From JANQPA01 sp964628385 (GTDB taxonomy: Bacteria > Bacteroidota > Bacteroidia > Chitinophagales > Saprospiraceae): DNA of 41,070 bases. Position 1 is the stretch's first letter, and each line of letters begins with the position of its first letter. This document shows, one piece after another, positions 16,255-23,969 of the stretch. The position numbers were made by a program, and so were the translations under genes. The notes under the pieces were generated by a model. It worked only from the letters and a program-made list of their open reading frames with translations, was not told the DNA's origin and did not search any database. The stretch covers positions 1 to 41,070 of the forward strand of contig CAZVOD010000039.1 of assembly GCA_964628385.1 (NCBI GenBank), given 5' to 3'.

Positions 16255-17289
16255 ATGCAAATAGGAATTGATAGTTTTGCGGCCTCTACGGCACATGAAT
16301 CCGTTGATACTCCTGACAATGCCCGGTCGATGGCCCAACTGCTGGATAGAATGGAAAGAGCCGATCAAGTAGGCTTAGATGTATTTGGCATCGGCGAACA
16401 CCATCGCAAGGAATTTCTGGATTCTGCTCCCCATATTATTCTGGCTGCTGCTGCCGCCCGAACTAAGCATATCCGATTAACCAGTGCCGTTACGGTATTA
16501 AGTGCAGCCGATCCTGTACGTGTTTTTCAAAATTATGCAACTTTGGATCTTATCTCTAGTGGTAGGGCAGAAATAGTGGCAGGTAGAGGTTCTTTCATTG
16601 AATCCTTTCCACTTTTTGGTTTTCAGTTCAATGATTACGATGTATTATATGCTGAAAAGCTGGATTTGTTACTGAAAATAAGGGAAAATGAGATGATCAG
16701 TTGGTCGGGTAAGTTCCGTCCGGCCCTGAAAGAACAGTCGATATATCCGAGGCCTGTACAAAACCCACTGCCCGTTTGGGTAGGAGTGGGAGGAACGCCC
16801 GCTTCATTTGTACGTGCCGGAGCGCTTGGCTTACCACTAATGATAGCTGTAATTGGTGGTCAAACTCATCGCTTTGCGCCTCTTGTGGAATTGTATAAAG
16901 AAGCTGGTTTAAAAGCAGGGCATTCTGAAGATCAACTTAGAGTGGGGTTGCATTCTCTGGGATACGTGGCAACTACAAAAGAAAAAGCGATAGCTAATTA
17001 TTTTCCATCCTATCAGGCAACATTTACACAGATTGGTAAAGAACGCGGCTGGCCTCCTGTTACCCGGGCAAGTTTTGATGCCCAAAGTGGGCCAACAGGT
17101 GCCATTGTTATCGGCGAACCGGAGGAGGTTGCCGAAAAGATAGTACGACATAGCAAAGCACTGGGAGGTATCGACCGATTTACTTTTCAAATGGATATTG
17201 GGTTGAATCATGAACAGTTAATGGAGGCCATCGAATTAATTGGCAAAGAAGTGCGGCCCATGGTATTAGGCCAGAGAGTAGGGAAGTAA
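16255..17289 (+). CDS. LLM-class (luciferase-like) flavin-dependent oxidoreductase
   Basis: 344 aa, a single bacterial-luciferase-like TIM barrel. Features are the GLDVFGIGEHHRKEF region typical of the class, the TSAVTVLSAADPVRVFQNYATLD segment, SSGRAEIVAGRGSF, and the FMN phosphate region PLPVWVGVGGTPAS. These enzymes use reduced FMN or F420; Bacteroidota members are taken to use FMN. Substrate unknown: members oxidise aldehydes, alkanesulfonates or heterocycles, and many are uncharacterised. The gene stands alone between two strong terminators, so it is probably monocistronic. Confidence 0.85.
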   Translation: MQIGIDSFAASTAHESVDTPDNARSMAQLLDRMERADQVGLDVFGIGEHHRKEFLDSAPHIILAAAAARTKHIRLTSAVTVLSAADPVRVFQNYATLDLISSGRAEIVAGRGSFIESFPLFGFQFNDYDVLYAEKLDLLLKIRENEMISWSGKFRPALKEQSIYPRPVQNPLPVWVGVGGTPASFVRAGALGLPLMIAVIGGQTHRFAPLVELYKEAGLKAGHSEDQLRVGLHSLGYVATTKEKAIANYFPSYQATFTQIGKERGWPPVTRASFDAQSGPTGAIVIGEPEEVAEKIVRHSKALGGIDRFTFQMDIGLNHEQLMEAIELIGKEVRPMVLGQRVGK

Positions 17290-17293
17290 AATA

Positions 17294-17323
17294 AAAAGCC
17301 ATCCTTTATCGAGGATGGCTTTT
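17294..17323. terminator. terminator hairpin between the LLM oxidoreductase gene and the tRNA
   Basis: A perfect 11-bp stem (AAAGCCATCCT / AGGATGGCTTT) with a 6-base loop, with A-run before and T-run after, so it can stop transcription from both sides. It sits four bases after the oxidoreductase stop and just past the 3' end of the minus-strand tRNA. Confidence 0.8.
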
Positions 17324-17331
17324 AAGTAATG

Positions 17332-17405
17332 TGGTCCCACATGGGCTCGAACCATGGACCCCCTGATTATGAGTCAGGTGCTCTAACCAGCTGAGCTATA
17401 GGACC
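17332..17405 (-). tRNA. tRNA with CAT anticodon (tRNA-Ile2 or elongator tRNA-Met)
   Basis: A complete 74-nt cloverleaf on the minus strand. The 7-bp acceptor is GGTCCTA/TGGGACC, the D arm includes AGCTCAGCTGGTTAGAGC, the anticodon arm is CCTGA-CTCATAA-TCAGG with anticodon CAT at 17371-17369, and the T arm contains GGTTCGAGCC. CCA is not encoded. It is not the initiator: position 1 is G paired with C, and the anticodon stem lacks the three G-C pairs. The C4-G69 and C5-G68 pairs resemble those used by TilS to pick tRNA-Ile2, so a lysidine-modified isoleucine tRNA is slightly favoured, but elongator Met cannot be excluded. Confidence 0.92.
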
Positions 17406-17619
17406 AAAAAAGCTGATTGTTGGGTGGTTAACAACATTAATCACGATGTTGTTTTTTCAGCACCGCAAATATACATATTTTAGAGAATAGGATCAAATGC
17501 TTGCCAGGGTTTCTTCTGATCTTCACTTCAAACGATGTTCGGGCTACCACATTTATCCATAATGGACTAAGGCGTATATTTTTTATTATGCCCCTGCTAC
17601 ACTATTGGTTAGTCACAAA

Positions 17620-18075
17620 TCACTGGGTTGAGCGTTCATAAGAGAAGCCGCCACGGCCTTGTGGAGACCAGCTGGTAAATCGCACACTGATATAAATTTG
17701 TTCTTCAATGAGCTGTAATACCAATTCTTTACCAACAACCTGCTGAGGGCTGCCAACTGCTGCCCTAAAAGCCTTGAATTGTAGTGTATCAATTTGATCG
17801 ATGGTACCAATCGCCCAAAGAGTACCTTCGGGGCTCACACTGGACTCTGGGGTTGTTTCTGTTTTAATATTATAGATTTGACCTCCCCCATTAGGCCTGG
17901 TAATCCAAATATCGTTGGTTATTCTATCCTGGTTCTCTACCAGGTTAGGATCAGTATTATCAGCTTTTGTAAAGGAAACGGCAGGCCCTTCCCAAATGGA
18001 TAATTGATTGTCATCATTGTCATTATCACAAGAGAGCACAAAGAGAGATAGGATCAAGGGCAAGAAATAGCGCAT
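17620..18075 (-). CDS. small secreted lipoprotein of unknown function
   Basis: 151 aa from the ATG at 18075, chosen because it opens a lipoprotein signal (MRYFLPLILSLFVLSC, lipid Cys16) followed by an acidic DNDNDDN linker. The rest is one beta-rich domain: WEGPAVSFTKADNTDPN, DRITNDIWITRPNGGGQIYN, GTLWAIGTIDQ, SVRFTSWSPQGRGGFSYERS. I have seen this pattern as a module in secreted Bacteroidota proteins but cannot name a function. The upstream in-frame ATG at 18126 would add 17 residues and spoil the signal. The gene is monocistronic, transcribed toward the tRNA. Confidence 0.75.
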   Translation of the reverse strand: MRYFLPLILSLFVLSCDNDNDDNQLSIWEGPAVSFTKADNTDPNLVENQDRITNDIWITRPNGGGQIYNIKTETTPESSVSPEGTLWAIGTIDQIDTLQFKAFRAAVGSPQQVVGKELVLQLIEEQIYISVRFTSWSPQGRGGFSYERSTQ

Positions 18076-18208
18076 GATATTGATTTTTAAATCAAGTAAC
18101 TGTGTATACCCGAAAAGGTTTCGCATGAGGCGGGGCTTTGGTCATTTTGGGGCTATTAATTTGTCTGAATGATAAAAATGGAGTGTCCTGCAATGATATT
18201 CCCTCAAG

Positions 18209-18332
18209 ACATGTCATGTCTAGACATGTCATGTACTTTTTTTTCAAACATGACATTTTGTGTTAAGTATTTGATTTTCAAATAGTAGGGGGTGTTTTTG
18301 CAGAGATGTCATGTCTAAACATGACATCTCTG
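18209..18332. promoter_or_regulatory. cluster of ATGTCATGT palindromes
   Basis: Between two minus-strand genes lie a 26-base palindrome (18209-18234, one mismatched pair, centred on CTAG, built from two direct copies of GACATGTCATGT), a half-site ACATGACAT at 18248-18256, and a perfect 14-bp hairpin at 18301-18332 (CAGAGATGTCATGT, loop CTAA, and its complement). All share the core ATGTCATGT or ACATGACAT. The last hairpin could end the DsrE-family transcript, whose stop is 20 bases away. The shared core in the rest suggests operator sites or a structured leader upstream of the lipoprotein gene. Confidence 0.5.
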
Positions 18333-18351
18333 TAAAAATTAAATTGTAATA

Positions 18352-18900
18352 TCAAAACTTAATCAGTTGAAAGCCCTCTTCCTGAAGAGAAAGGATAACC
18401 GTCATCGCAGAAAGCGCAACCTGAACCGGCTCAGCAAGCCGTTGTTGGTCAAGACCTCTGGCTTGAATGGATTGACCACACATATAAATAGCTGCACCGG
18501 CGTCTTCTAAAGCTTCCATCAATGGAATGTTGGGATTGTCAACACCGAATTGTGCTTTGTAATCTTCATTGTTCATCGCAATAACGCTGGCCTTATTGTG
18601 AATTACACAGGCTACCTTAAGGTTCCCGAGTGGAACACCCGCCCCAACATGCATATTCAGAAAACGAGCCAATGTATTTAACATAGGATTCACCCGGCCC
18701 GGGTTATCCGGTATGTCGTGGACGTCAAAGATGACCTTGTATTCTTTAGTTGTATCTGTTTTGAAATCAGTGTGTGCCACCTTGAATGTTGAGCCGTAAC
18801 CTTTGATAACCGGCCCTTCCATTCGTTGCTGGCTGCTTTGGGCACTGACTTGCAAAGAGTACGCGAAAAGTATAAAAAATAATAAACGCTCGATTTTCAT
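18352..18900 (-). CDS. periplasmic DsrE/F-family protein
   Basis: 182 aa. Signal peptide MKIERLLFFILFAYSLQVSA with cleavage before Q21. The rest is a DsrE-like Rossmann-type domain: KVIFDVHDIP, LARFLNMHVGAGV, LKVACVIHNKASVIAMN, then DAGAAIYMCGQSIQARGL with the conserved Cys141. Cytoplasmic DsrE proteins relay sulfur through this Cys. Exported versions are common in Bacteroidota, and their role is not established. The C-terminal helix and the ALSAMTVILSLQEEGFQLIKF-like end fit family length. It lies 50 bases upstream of the molybdopterin oxidoreductase remnant's 3' end in the same orientation. Confidence 0.8.
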   Translation of the reverse strand: MKIERLLFFILFAYSLQVSAQSSQQRMEGPVIKGYGSTFKVAHTDFKTDTTKEYKVIFDVHDIPDNPGRVNPMLNTLARFLNMHVGAGVPLGNLKVACVIHNKASVIAMNNEDYKAQFGVDNPNIPLMEALEDAGAAIYMCGQSIQARGLDQQRLAEPVQVALSAMTVILSLQEEGFQLIKF

Positions 18901-18950
18901 CCTTTTGATTTAAATGGGTGATATGAAAAAAATAGTAGTAGTTTTTTCGG

Positions 18951-19421
18951 TTAGGTCTTTTCTATCCTGATGGCTACCCATTTAGAACTCGGTGTCTTAC
19001 TCCTCTTCGCAAAAGAATCAATGGGTACCAACACATTTGCTTCGGGAAAATAAGTGGCCACACAGCTTCCCGGGATATCGTAAGGTACCACGATAAATCC
19101 ATCGGCCCTTCGCTCCCGGCCTTTGAATTTCCCCACCAAATTAACAATATCTCCTTTTTGCAATTATTGTCGGGCCATGTCCTGTTTATTGATCAAAACT
19201 ACTCTTCTTTCATTATAAATGCCCCGGTATCTGTCATCGAGTCCATAAATTGTAGTATTATATTGATCTTGGCTGCGGATGGTCATCATCACAAATTCCT
19301 CCTCTTCAATAGTCCGAACCGCAACCTCATTGACCGGGAAGTGGGCCTTCTCATCAGAAGTATTGAATTTGCCCTCCCTATCCCCATTAGGCAGAAGAAA
19401 ACCACTGCCTGATCTGTTCGT
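18951..19421 (-). pseudogene. molybdopterin oxidoreductase (FdhF/YdeP-like) C-terminal fragment with in-frame stop
   Basis: On the minus strand, one frame reads SGFLLPNGDREGKFNTSDEK, HFPVNEV, FVMMTIRSQDQYNTTIYGLD, DRYRGIYNERRVVLINKQDM from about 19415. It hits TAA at 19166-19164, then continues in the same frame as KGDIVNLVGKF, YDIPGSCVATYFPEANVLVP and TPSSKWVAIRIEK to 18951. This is the molybdopterin-dinucleotide-binding C-terminal domain of a YdeP-type oxidoreductase, with the other ~600 residues missing. Upstream of 19421 the sequence becomes the opposite-strand M24 peptidase. A TTG-started ORF of 70 aa survives but is surely not functional alone. Confidence 0.8.
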
Positions 19422-19433
19422 CTAAGACAAGGG

Positions 19434-19872
19434 CGTATCAAAGCCCGGTGAGAAAGAGGTTCCGGAAGGGCTTCGGGAAGCCTTCAAAAGAGGTAACCGT
19501 TTGCAGGATATACTCACTAGCCAATTTGAAGTAGGAAAAACTGGTAACGAAATCCTGAAGGATGCTCTGGATCAGGCAAAAAAGGAAGGCATTGTAGCAT
19601 CAATTTATACTCACCCCATTGGTACGCATGGCCATGCAGCGGGTCCTACTATTGGTCTTTGGGATCAGCAAGGCGGAGTACCAGGAAAAGGGGATTACCC
19701 GCTCTATCCCAATACAGCCTATTCCATAGAGCTTTTCGCTGCCTCAGAGGTGCCGGAATGGAATGGCAAAATCGTTCGTATCATGCCAGAGGAAGATGGT
19801 GTTTATGATGGTGAACATTTCCGTTTTCTTGATGGTAGAATGGAAGAGCTTTTAACTATACCACGGAAATAA
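19434..19872 (+). pseudogene. M24 family peptidase (Xaa-Pro-aminopeptidase-like), C-terminal fragment
   Basis: The frame reads KPGEKEVPEGLREAFKRGN, RLQDILTSQFEVGKTGNEIL, THPIGTHGHAAGPTIGLWDQ, NTAYSIELFA and EDGVYDGEHFRFLDGRMEEL, ending at 19872. This is the last ~145 residues of a pita-bread-fold metallopeptidase, including the late metal-ligand His and Glu regions (HPIGTHGH and SIEL) but not the two Asp ligands or the N-terminal domain. There is no start codon context or promoter, since the sequence just upstream belongs to the truncated molybdopterin oxidoreductase. A TTG at 19501 could start 123 residues, but that is not a plausible gene. Confidence 0.8.
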
Positions 19873-20049
19873 GTTTTGGCATTGATTTAGCTAAGGGATA
19901 AAGACAAAAACGGCAGTTGATAAATAGGATCAAGCTATATAACGTAGGAGTAAACGGCCTTTAATCACAATTTTTGAATTTGTGCCTGTTGAATTCTTCT
20001 ACAGTTTATCCAACATTCTACACACTTGGCATGTCTGATAAATTATTCC

Positions 20050-20057
20050 TACCTTTG
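20050..20057 (+). promoter_or_regulatory. TACCTTTG -7 box of the ABC-F gene
   Basis: It matches the Bacteroidota TAnnTTTG element exactly, with a TTG at 20026-20028 about 21 bases upstream as a possible -33 element, and lies 50 bases before the ATG. Confidence 0.5.
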
Positions 20058-20107
20058 CGGCAAAATTTGGTAAGTATAAAATTGACAAATTACACACTTA
20101 GGAATAT

Positions 20108-21742
20108 ATGATAGCAATAGAAAATTTAGGCTTACAATTTGGAAAGCGGGTTCTCTTTGACGAAGTCAATTTGAAATTCGTTCAGGGGAATTGCTATGGA
20201 GTAATTGGAGCCAATGGCGCGGGCAAATCTTCTTTCCTTAAAATACTAACAGGAGAGATTGACCCTACAAGAGGTCAGGTACATATTGAACCTGGCCAGC
20301 GGATGGCTGTATTAAAACAAAATCACTTCGAATTCGAAGAAGAAGAAGTATTGAATACTGTGATAATGGGCCACCGGGAAATGTACAATATAATGGTAGA
20401 GAAAAACGCCATCTACATGGACCCCGAAGCTTCTGAAGAAGATGGACTTAGAGCGGCTGAGCTGGAAAATAAATTTGGTGAAATGGGAGGTTGGAATGCT
20501 GAAAGTGATGCCGCTGAGTTACTCAGCAATATGGGTATCACTGAGGATTTACACTACCGCCAAATGAAAGATATCGCCAACAAAGATAAAGTGAAAGTGC
20601 TGCTGGCCCAAGCCCTTTTCGGTAACCCGGACATCCTAGTCCTGGATGAGCCCACCAACGATCTGGATGCAGAAACTGTGACCTGGTTAGCTGATTTTCT
20701 GGCGGACTTCAAAAATATGGTTATTGTTGTTTCCCACGATCGTTACTTTTTGGATATGGTGAGTACGCACACCGTTGATATTGACTTTAAGCAGATCCGT
20801 ATTTTTACCGGTAACTATTCTTTTTGGTACGAATCCAGCCAATTGATGGCCCAACAGTTAGCCAATAAGAATAAAAAAATGGAACAGAAGCGTAAAGAAA
20901 TGCTGGAATTTATTCAGCGATTTTCTGCCAATGCTTCAAAGTCTAAACAGGCTACTGCCAGAAAGAAAGCTTTAGATAAGCTTTCTCTGGAAGAAATTAG
21001 GCCTTCCAGCAGAAAATATCCTTACATTAACTTCCAACCGGAACGCGAGCCTGGCGATCAAATTCTGAAAGTAGAAAAATTGAGCAAGCGCAACGCCGAC
21101 GGTGAATACCTGTTTAAGGATGTTTCTTTTGTGATGAATGGTGGAGAAAAAATTACATTGCTCAGCCGGGACACTTCTGCCATTAACGCTTTTTACGAAA
21201 TTTTGAGTGGAAAAATGGAGCCGGATACCGGTACCATAGAATTTGGGCAGACCATCACCTATGACTATCTGCCCAACGAGAACGATGAATACTTTACAGA
21301 CGATCAGGATATGGACCTCATCAATTGGTTGAGGCAATACTCTAAAGAAAAAGATGAGCAGTTCATTCGTGGTTTTCTCGGACGTATGTTATTCTCCGGT
21401 GAAGAAGTATACAAAAAGTCAAGCGTGCTTTCTGGAGGTGAAAAGGTAAGATGTATGTTATCAAAAGTAATGTTAACACATCCCAATTTTATCCTGATGA
21501 ATGAACCTACGAACCACCTGGACCTGGAATCTATTACTGCCCTGAATAATGGCATGAGAGATTTTAAGGGAAATATGATCTTTACTACGCATGACCATCA
21601 AATAATTCAAACAGTAGCCAATAGGATCATTGAAATTACGCCAAATGGCGCCGTTGATAGCTTGATGGAATACGATGATTATCTGCGCTCTGAAAACATA
21701 AAGCAACAACGTGCAGAACTTTACGGTACTGTTGCTGCCTGA
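20108..21742 (+). CDS. ABC-F family ATPase (YbiT/EttA-like), asymmetric ATP sites
   Basis: 544 aa, two ABC domains joined by a charged helical linker (about 243-300), with no membrane domain, so a ribosome-associated ABC-F protein. NBD1 has Walker A GANGAGKSS (34-42) and Walker B LVLDEPTNDLD, but its signature, normally LSGG, reads DIANKDK (155-161). NBD2 has a normal signature LSGGEK (441-446), but its Walker A position reads LLSRDTSAIN (351-360) with no GK[ST], and its Walker B is FILMNEPTNHLD, with Asn before the catalytic Glu. Thus one composite site (A1/signature 2) is intact and the other is degenerate. From memory, Flavobacteriia relatives share the degenerate second P-loop, so it is a lineage trait. 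The Asn seems peculiar to this copy. Confidence 0.88.
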   Translation: MIAIENLGLQFGKRVLFDEVNLKFVQGNCYGVIGANGAGKSSFLKILTGEIDPTRGQVHIEPGQRMAVLKQNHFEFEEEEVLNTVIMGHREMYNIMVEKNAIYMDPEASEEDGLRAAELENKFGEMGGWNAESDAAELLSNMGITEDLHYRQMKDIANKDKVKVLLAQALFGNPDILVLDEPTNDLDAETVTWLADFLADFKNMVIVVSHDRYFLDMVSTHTVDIDFKQIRIFTGNYSFWYESSQLMAQQLANKNKKMEQKRKEMLEFIQRFSANASKSKQATARKKALDKLSLEEIRPSSRKYPYINFQPEREPGDQILKVEKLSKRNADGEYLFKDVSFVMNGGEKITLLSRDTSAINAFYEILSGKMEPDTGTIEFGQTITYDYLPNENDEYFTDDQDMDLINWLRQYSKEKDEQFIRGFLGRMLFSGEEVYKKSSVLSGGEKVRCMLSKVMLTHPNFILMNEPTNHLDLESITALNNGMRDFKGNMIFTTHDHQIIQTVANRIIEITPNGAVDSLMEYDDYLRSENIKQQRAELYGTVAA

Positions 21743-21750
21743 TAGATTTT

Positions 21751-21800
21751 CCAGAAGAGAAGTAGAAGTAGTGGTAGATACTTCTACTTCTAATTTCTGG
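21751..21800 (+). terminator. terminator of the ABC-F gene
   Basis: A perfect 11-bp stem AGAAGTAGAAG / CTTCTACTTCT (21758-21768 with 21781-21791) extended by an outer CCAGAA / TTCTGG pair, then TGTTTTCCCTTT. It is eight bases after the stop codon. Confidence 0.7.
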
Positions 21801-21840
21801 TGTTTTCCCTTTAAACAACTACCAACCGTAGTCCTGATGA

Positions 21841-22923
21841 TTACTCAACTTTAAACTCCATTTTCGCTATCTTCTCTCTTCCAGCCAGCCAAATAGTTTT
21901 TGTATCAGGGACAAAGTCGAAGGTGTAAAAGTCTTCGTCCATTATTGTAAACCAATCTTTACCGCTATTTAGAGAATAAGAAAAACCTGGAATACCACAG
22001 GCTATTATACCTTTGCCATTACTGCCGGGAAGGTAACCTACTTGCGAGCGATAGCCGGGGCCTGCGCCATCTGCCAGAAGTGTCCAGTTTTGGCCGCCAT
22101 CCTCACTCACGGCTTTGTTACCAACATTTTTATCTTTATCATTCCAGTCGCCACCAAAGATGATCCCCTCGCGAGCATTGAAAAAATCTATGGAGTAAAT
22201 TCCAGTCATTTGGCCACCTTGAGCCATTGGCGTGTCAAAAGCTTCCCAGCTCTGACCTTTATTCGTACTTCGATATACCCGAGAGCGTTGGCCGCCCGAA
22301 ACCATCCAGGCGGTGTCTTTATAGATCGCTATGTTTGAATTGCTGGCTGCAAAAGCAGCTTCCCCTTCCGTAACTTGGGGAATATTATCGCAGGCAGTCT
22401 TTGTCCAGGTATCTCCACCATCTTTGGTGACGATCACAGAGAGGCAGCTGTCTGTTGGATCTCCCATAGCCATGCCATATTGATCATCCCAAAAGGCCAG
22501 TGCATCGTAAAAAGCGTCCGGATGCTCCTCCCGGTAAACGACTGTCCAGGACTGGCCATCATCTGTACTTTTAAGCAAGAAGGCAGGAGAAGCAACGCTA
22601 AGTACAAAGATAGCTTCTGAAGTAACGGCAATGGAGCGAAAATGAGGAAAGGTGTCCTCTATTTTTATACTATCAATGCGCCAGGTTTGTCCGCCATCAT
22701 TAGAAAGCCCAAAGACGCCACCGGAGCCTGCAAAATAAATGTGCTGTTCATCTTGCACCCAAAGGGCTCGCACACTGGATGGGATCGTTTCTTTTTCAAA
22801 ACGCTCAACGATCAGTGTGTCGGCAGAAAATTCATTAGTACTTTGTGAAGGAGGCTCTGATAAATTACAGTAATTGAATAATAGTAGAACAAGTAGAGAT
22901 AGAGGGAAATACAAAATACGCAT
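21841..22923 (-). CDS. YCF48-like / BNR-repeat lipoprotein
   Basis: 360 aa. Lipoprotein signal (MRILYFPLSLLVLLLFNYC, Cys19). The body is a beta-propeller with six Asp-box motifs of the form S-x-D-x-G-x-x-W: SNDGGQTW, STDDGQSW, TKDGGDTW, STNKGQSW, SEDGGQNW and SLNSGKDW. Such propellers occur in YCF48 (photosystem II assembly factor), in sialidases and in many Bacteroidota proteins annotated as oxidoreductases. None of the sialidase active-site residues can be assigned, so the function is open; a binding or assembly role at the membrane is likely. It is convergent with the ABC-F gene. Confidence 0.8.
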   Translation of the reverse strand: MRILYFPLSLLVLLLFNYCNLSEPPSQSTNEFSADTLIVERFEKETIPSSVRALWVQDEQHIYFAGSGGVFGLSNDGGQTWRIDSIKIEDTFPHFRSIAVTSEAIFVLSVASPAFLLKSTDDGQSWTVVYREEHPDAFYDALAFWDDQYGMAMGDPTDSCLSVIVTKDGGDTWTKTACDNIPQVTEGEAAFAASNSNIAIYKDTAWMVSGGQRSRVYRSTNKGQSWEAFDTPMAQGGQMTGIYSIDFFNAREGIIFGGDWNDKDKNVGNKAVSEDGGQNWTLLADGAGPGYRSQVGYLPGSNGKGIIACGIPGFSYSLNSGKDWFTIMDEDFYTFDFVPDTKTIWLAGREKIAKMEFKVE

Positions 22924-23051
22924 ATACAGGTATAGGTTTTATTTGATTTTTTAAAATGAGCTTTCAAATTCTCTCTCTGCTGATCTCCATATCGCTTGAA
23001 AGCCGCTTATAAATCAATGGGTGTAGCGACTGGCAATGCTCACGTATCTTT

Positions 23052-23876
23052 TTACTTACATTTAGGATTTATCCCTAAAATGAATTTTGTTTTTATATCA
23101 ATCGCTCGTGCTGTTTCAGCCCCCATAAAGCCCCGTATCATGTCGTTTTCCAACTCTTTTTTGGCCTTTTGCGTTAGAATTTTTGCAATGGGTAAGTACG
23201 ACCAATGCCATTTTTCCTCATTATATCCATAAGGCCTTTCTGCTCCTTTAGGCGTGTAAGGCTGGCCAAAACCATACCGGGCAGCATTAGTCGTCAGCCA
23301 ATCGTATACTTTTTTACCTTCACCTGCCTCAAAATACCGGTTATTCAAACTATTGAAGTCAATATCTGTGCCCCAGTGATGTCTTGATGTGGAAGGCATA
23401 GAGCTATATTCCAGTATCTTTAGGGCTCTTTCTTTGGGGTCAGGAAAAGCTTTTTTAGCGTTTTCTCCCGAACTCAGTATGCGCTGGCCGGTCCATTTGG
23501 CTTCCCAGATTCCTTTTTGGGCCTCAAAATTTCTGGTTGCCGACAAGATGCGAAGCGTAATGCCATCCTCCCGGGCGGCTTTATACATCCTCATAAACGC
23601 TTCGTAAGCATCTTTTCGCAGGTACATATTCGCTCTGGATGCATACTCGCCGGGTATTTTTGCAAAACCTTTTTCTATGGCCGGATTGAATTTTCCCATC
23701 AAATAATCAAGAGAAAAACTGTCCATCGCTGCTTGCATCGCTTTGCGCTCCTCCATCTCACTATTGCGCTCTTTGGGCATTTCTTCCTGCCCGGTTTCCC
23801 GATTGTCTTCCTGACCGGCACAGTGGTTGAGCACAAAAAACAAAACAACAACCAAGAGTCTTTGGGTTATATTCAT
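23052..23876 (-). CDS. M15 family D-Ala-D-Ala carboxypeptidase (VanY-like) lipoprotein
   Basis: 274 aa. Lipobox VLNHC with Cys19, then a charged linker and a VanY domain. Zinc motif STSRHHWGTDID (His166, Asp173) matches SxHxxGxAxD apart from a T-D swap, and the second site EKWHW (Glu221, His224) is present. LSATRNFEAQKGIWEAKW is the typical preceding segment. It trims the terminal D-Ala from peptidoglycan stem peptides, probably as an outer-membrane or periplasmic lipoprotein. It sits between two other minus-strand genes with gaps of about 100 bases, so co-transcription is possible but not shown. Confidence 0.88.
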   Translation of the reverse strand: MNITQRLLVVVLFFVLNHCAGQEDNRETGQEEMPKERNSEMEERKAMQAAMDSFSLDYLMGKFNPAIEKGFAKIPGEYASRANMYLRKDAYEAFMRMYKAAREDGITLRILSATRNFEAQKGIWEAKWTGQRILSSGENAKKAFPDPKERALKILEYSSMPSTSRHHWGTDIDFNSLNNRYFEAGEGKKVYDWLTTNAARYGFGQPYTPKGAERPYGYNEEKWHWSYLPIAKILTQKAKKELENDMIRGFMGAETARAIDIKTKFILGINPKCK

Positions 23877-23969
23877 ATTGATAATAAGTTTAATAGACCT
23901 ATTTCGAAGGGGTGGAATATTGGTAAAATTAATTCAATTTTAACCTATTTCAATACCCTCAAAACAACC

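Noticed and set aside
17332..17405. Initiator tRNA-fMet
   Set aside because: Normal G1-C72 pair and no run of three G-C pairs at the anticodon stem end, so it is an elongator Met or Ile2 tRNA.
18209..18332. CRISPR array
   Set aside because: The repeats are short palindromes without regular spacing or unique spacers, and there are no cas genes.
17332..18351. Integration (att) site of a mobile element at the tRNA
   Set aside because: No integrase gene and no direct repeat of the tRNA end was seen nearby.
19158..19412. 84-residue plus-strand ORF
   Set aside because: It is the antisense of the molybdopterin oxidoreductase remnant, whose minus-strand translation shows clear family motifs.
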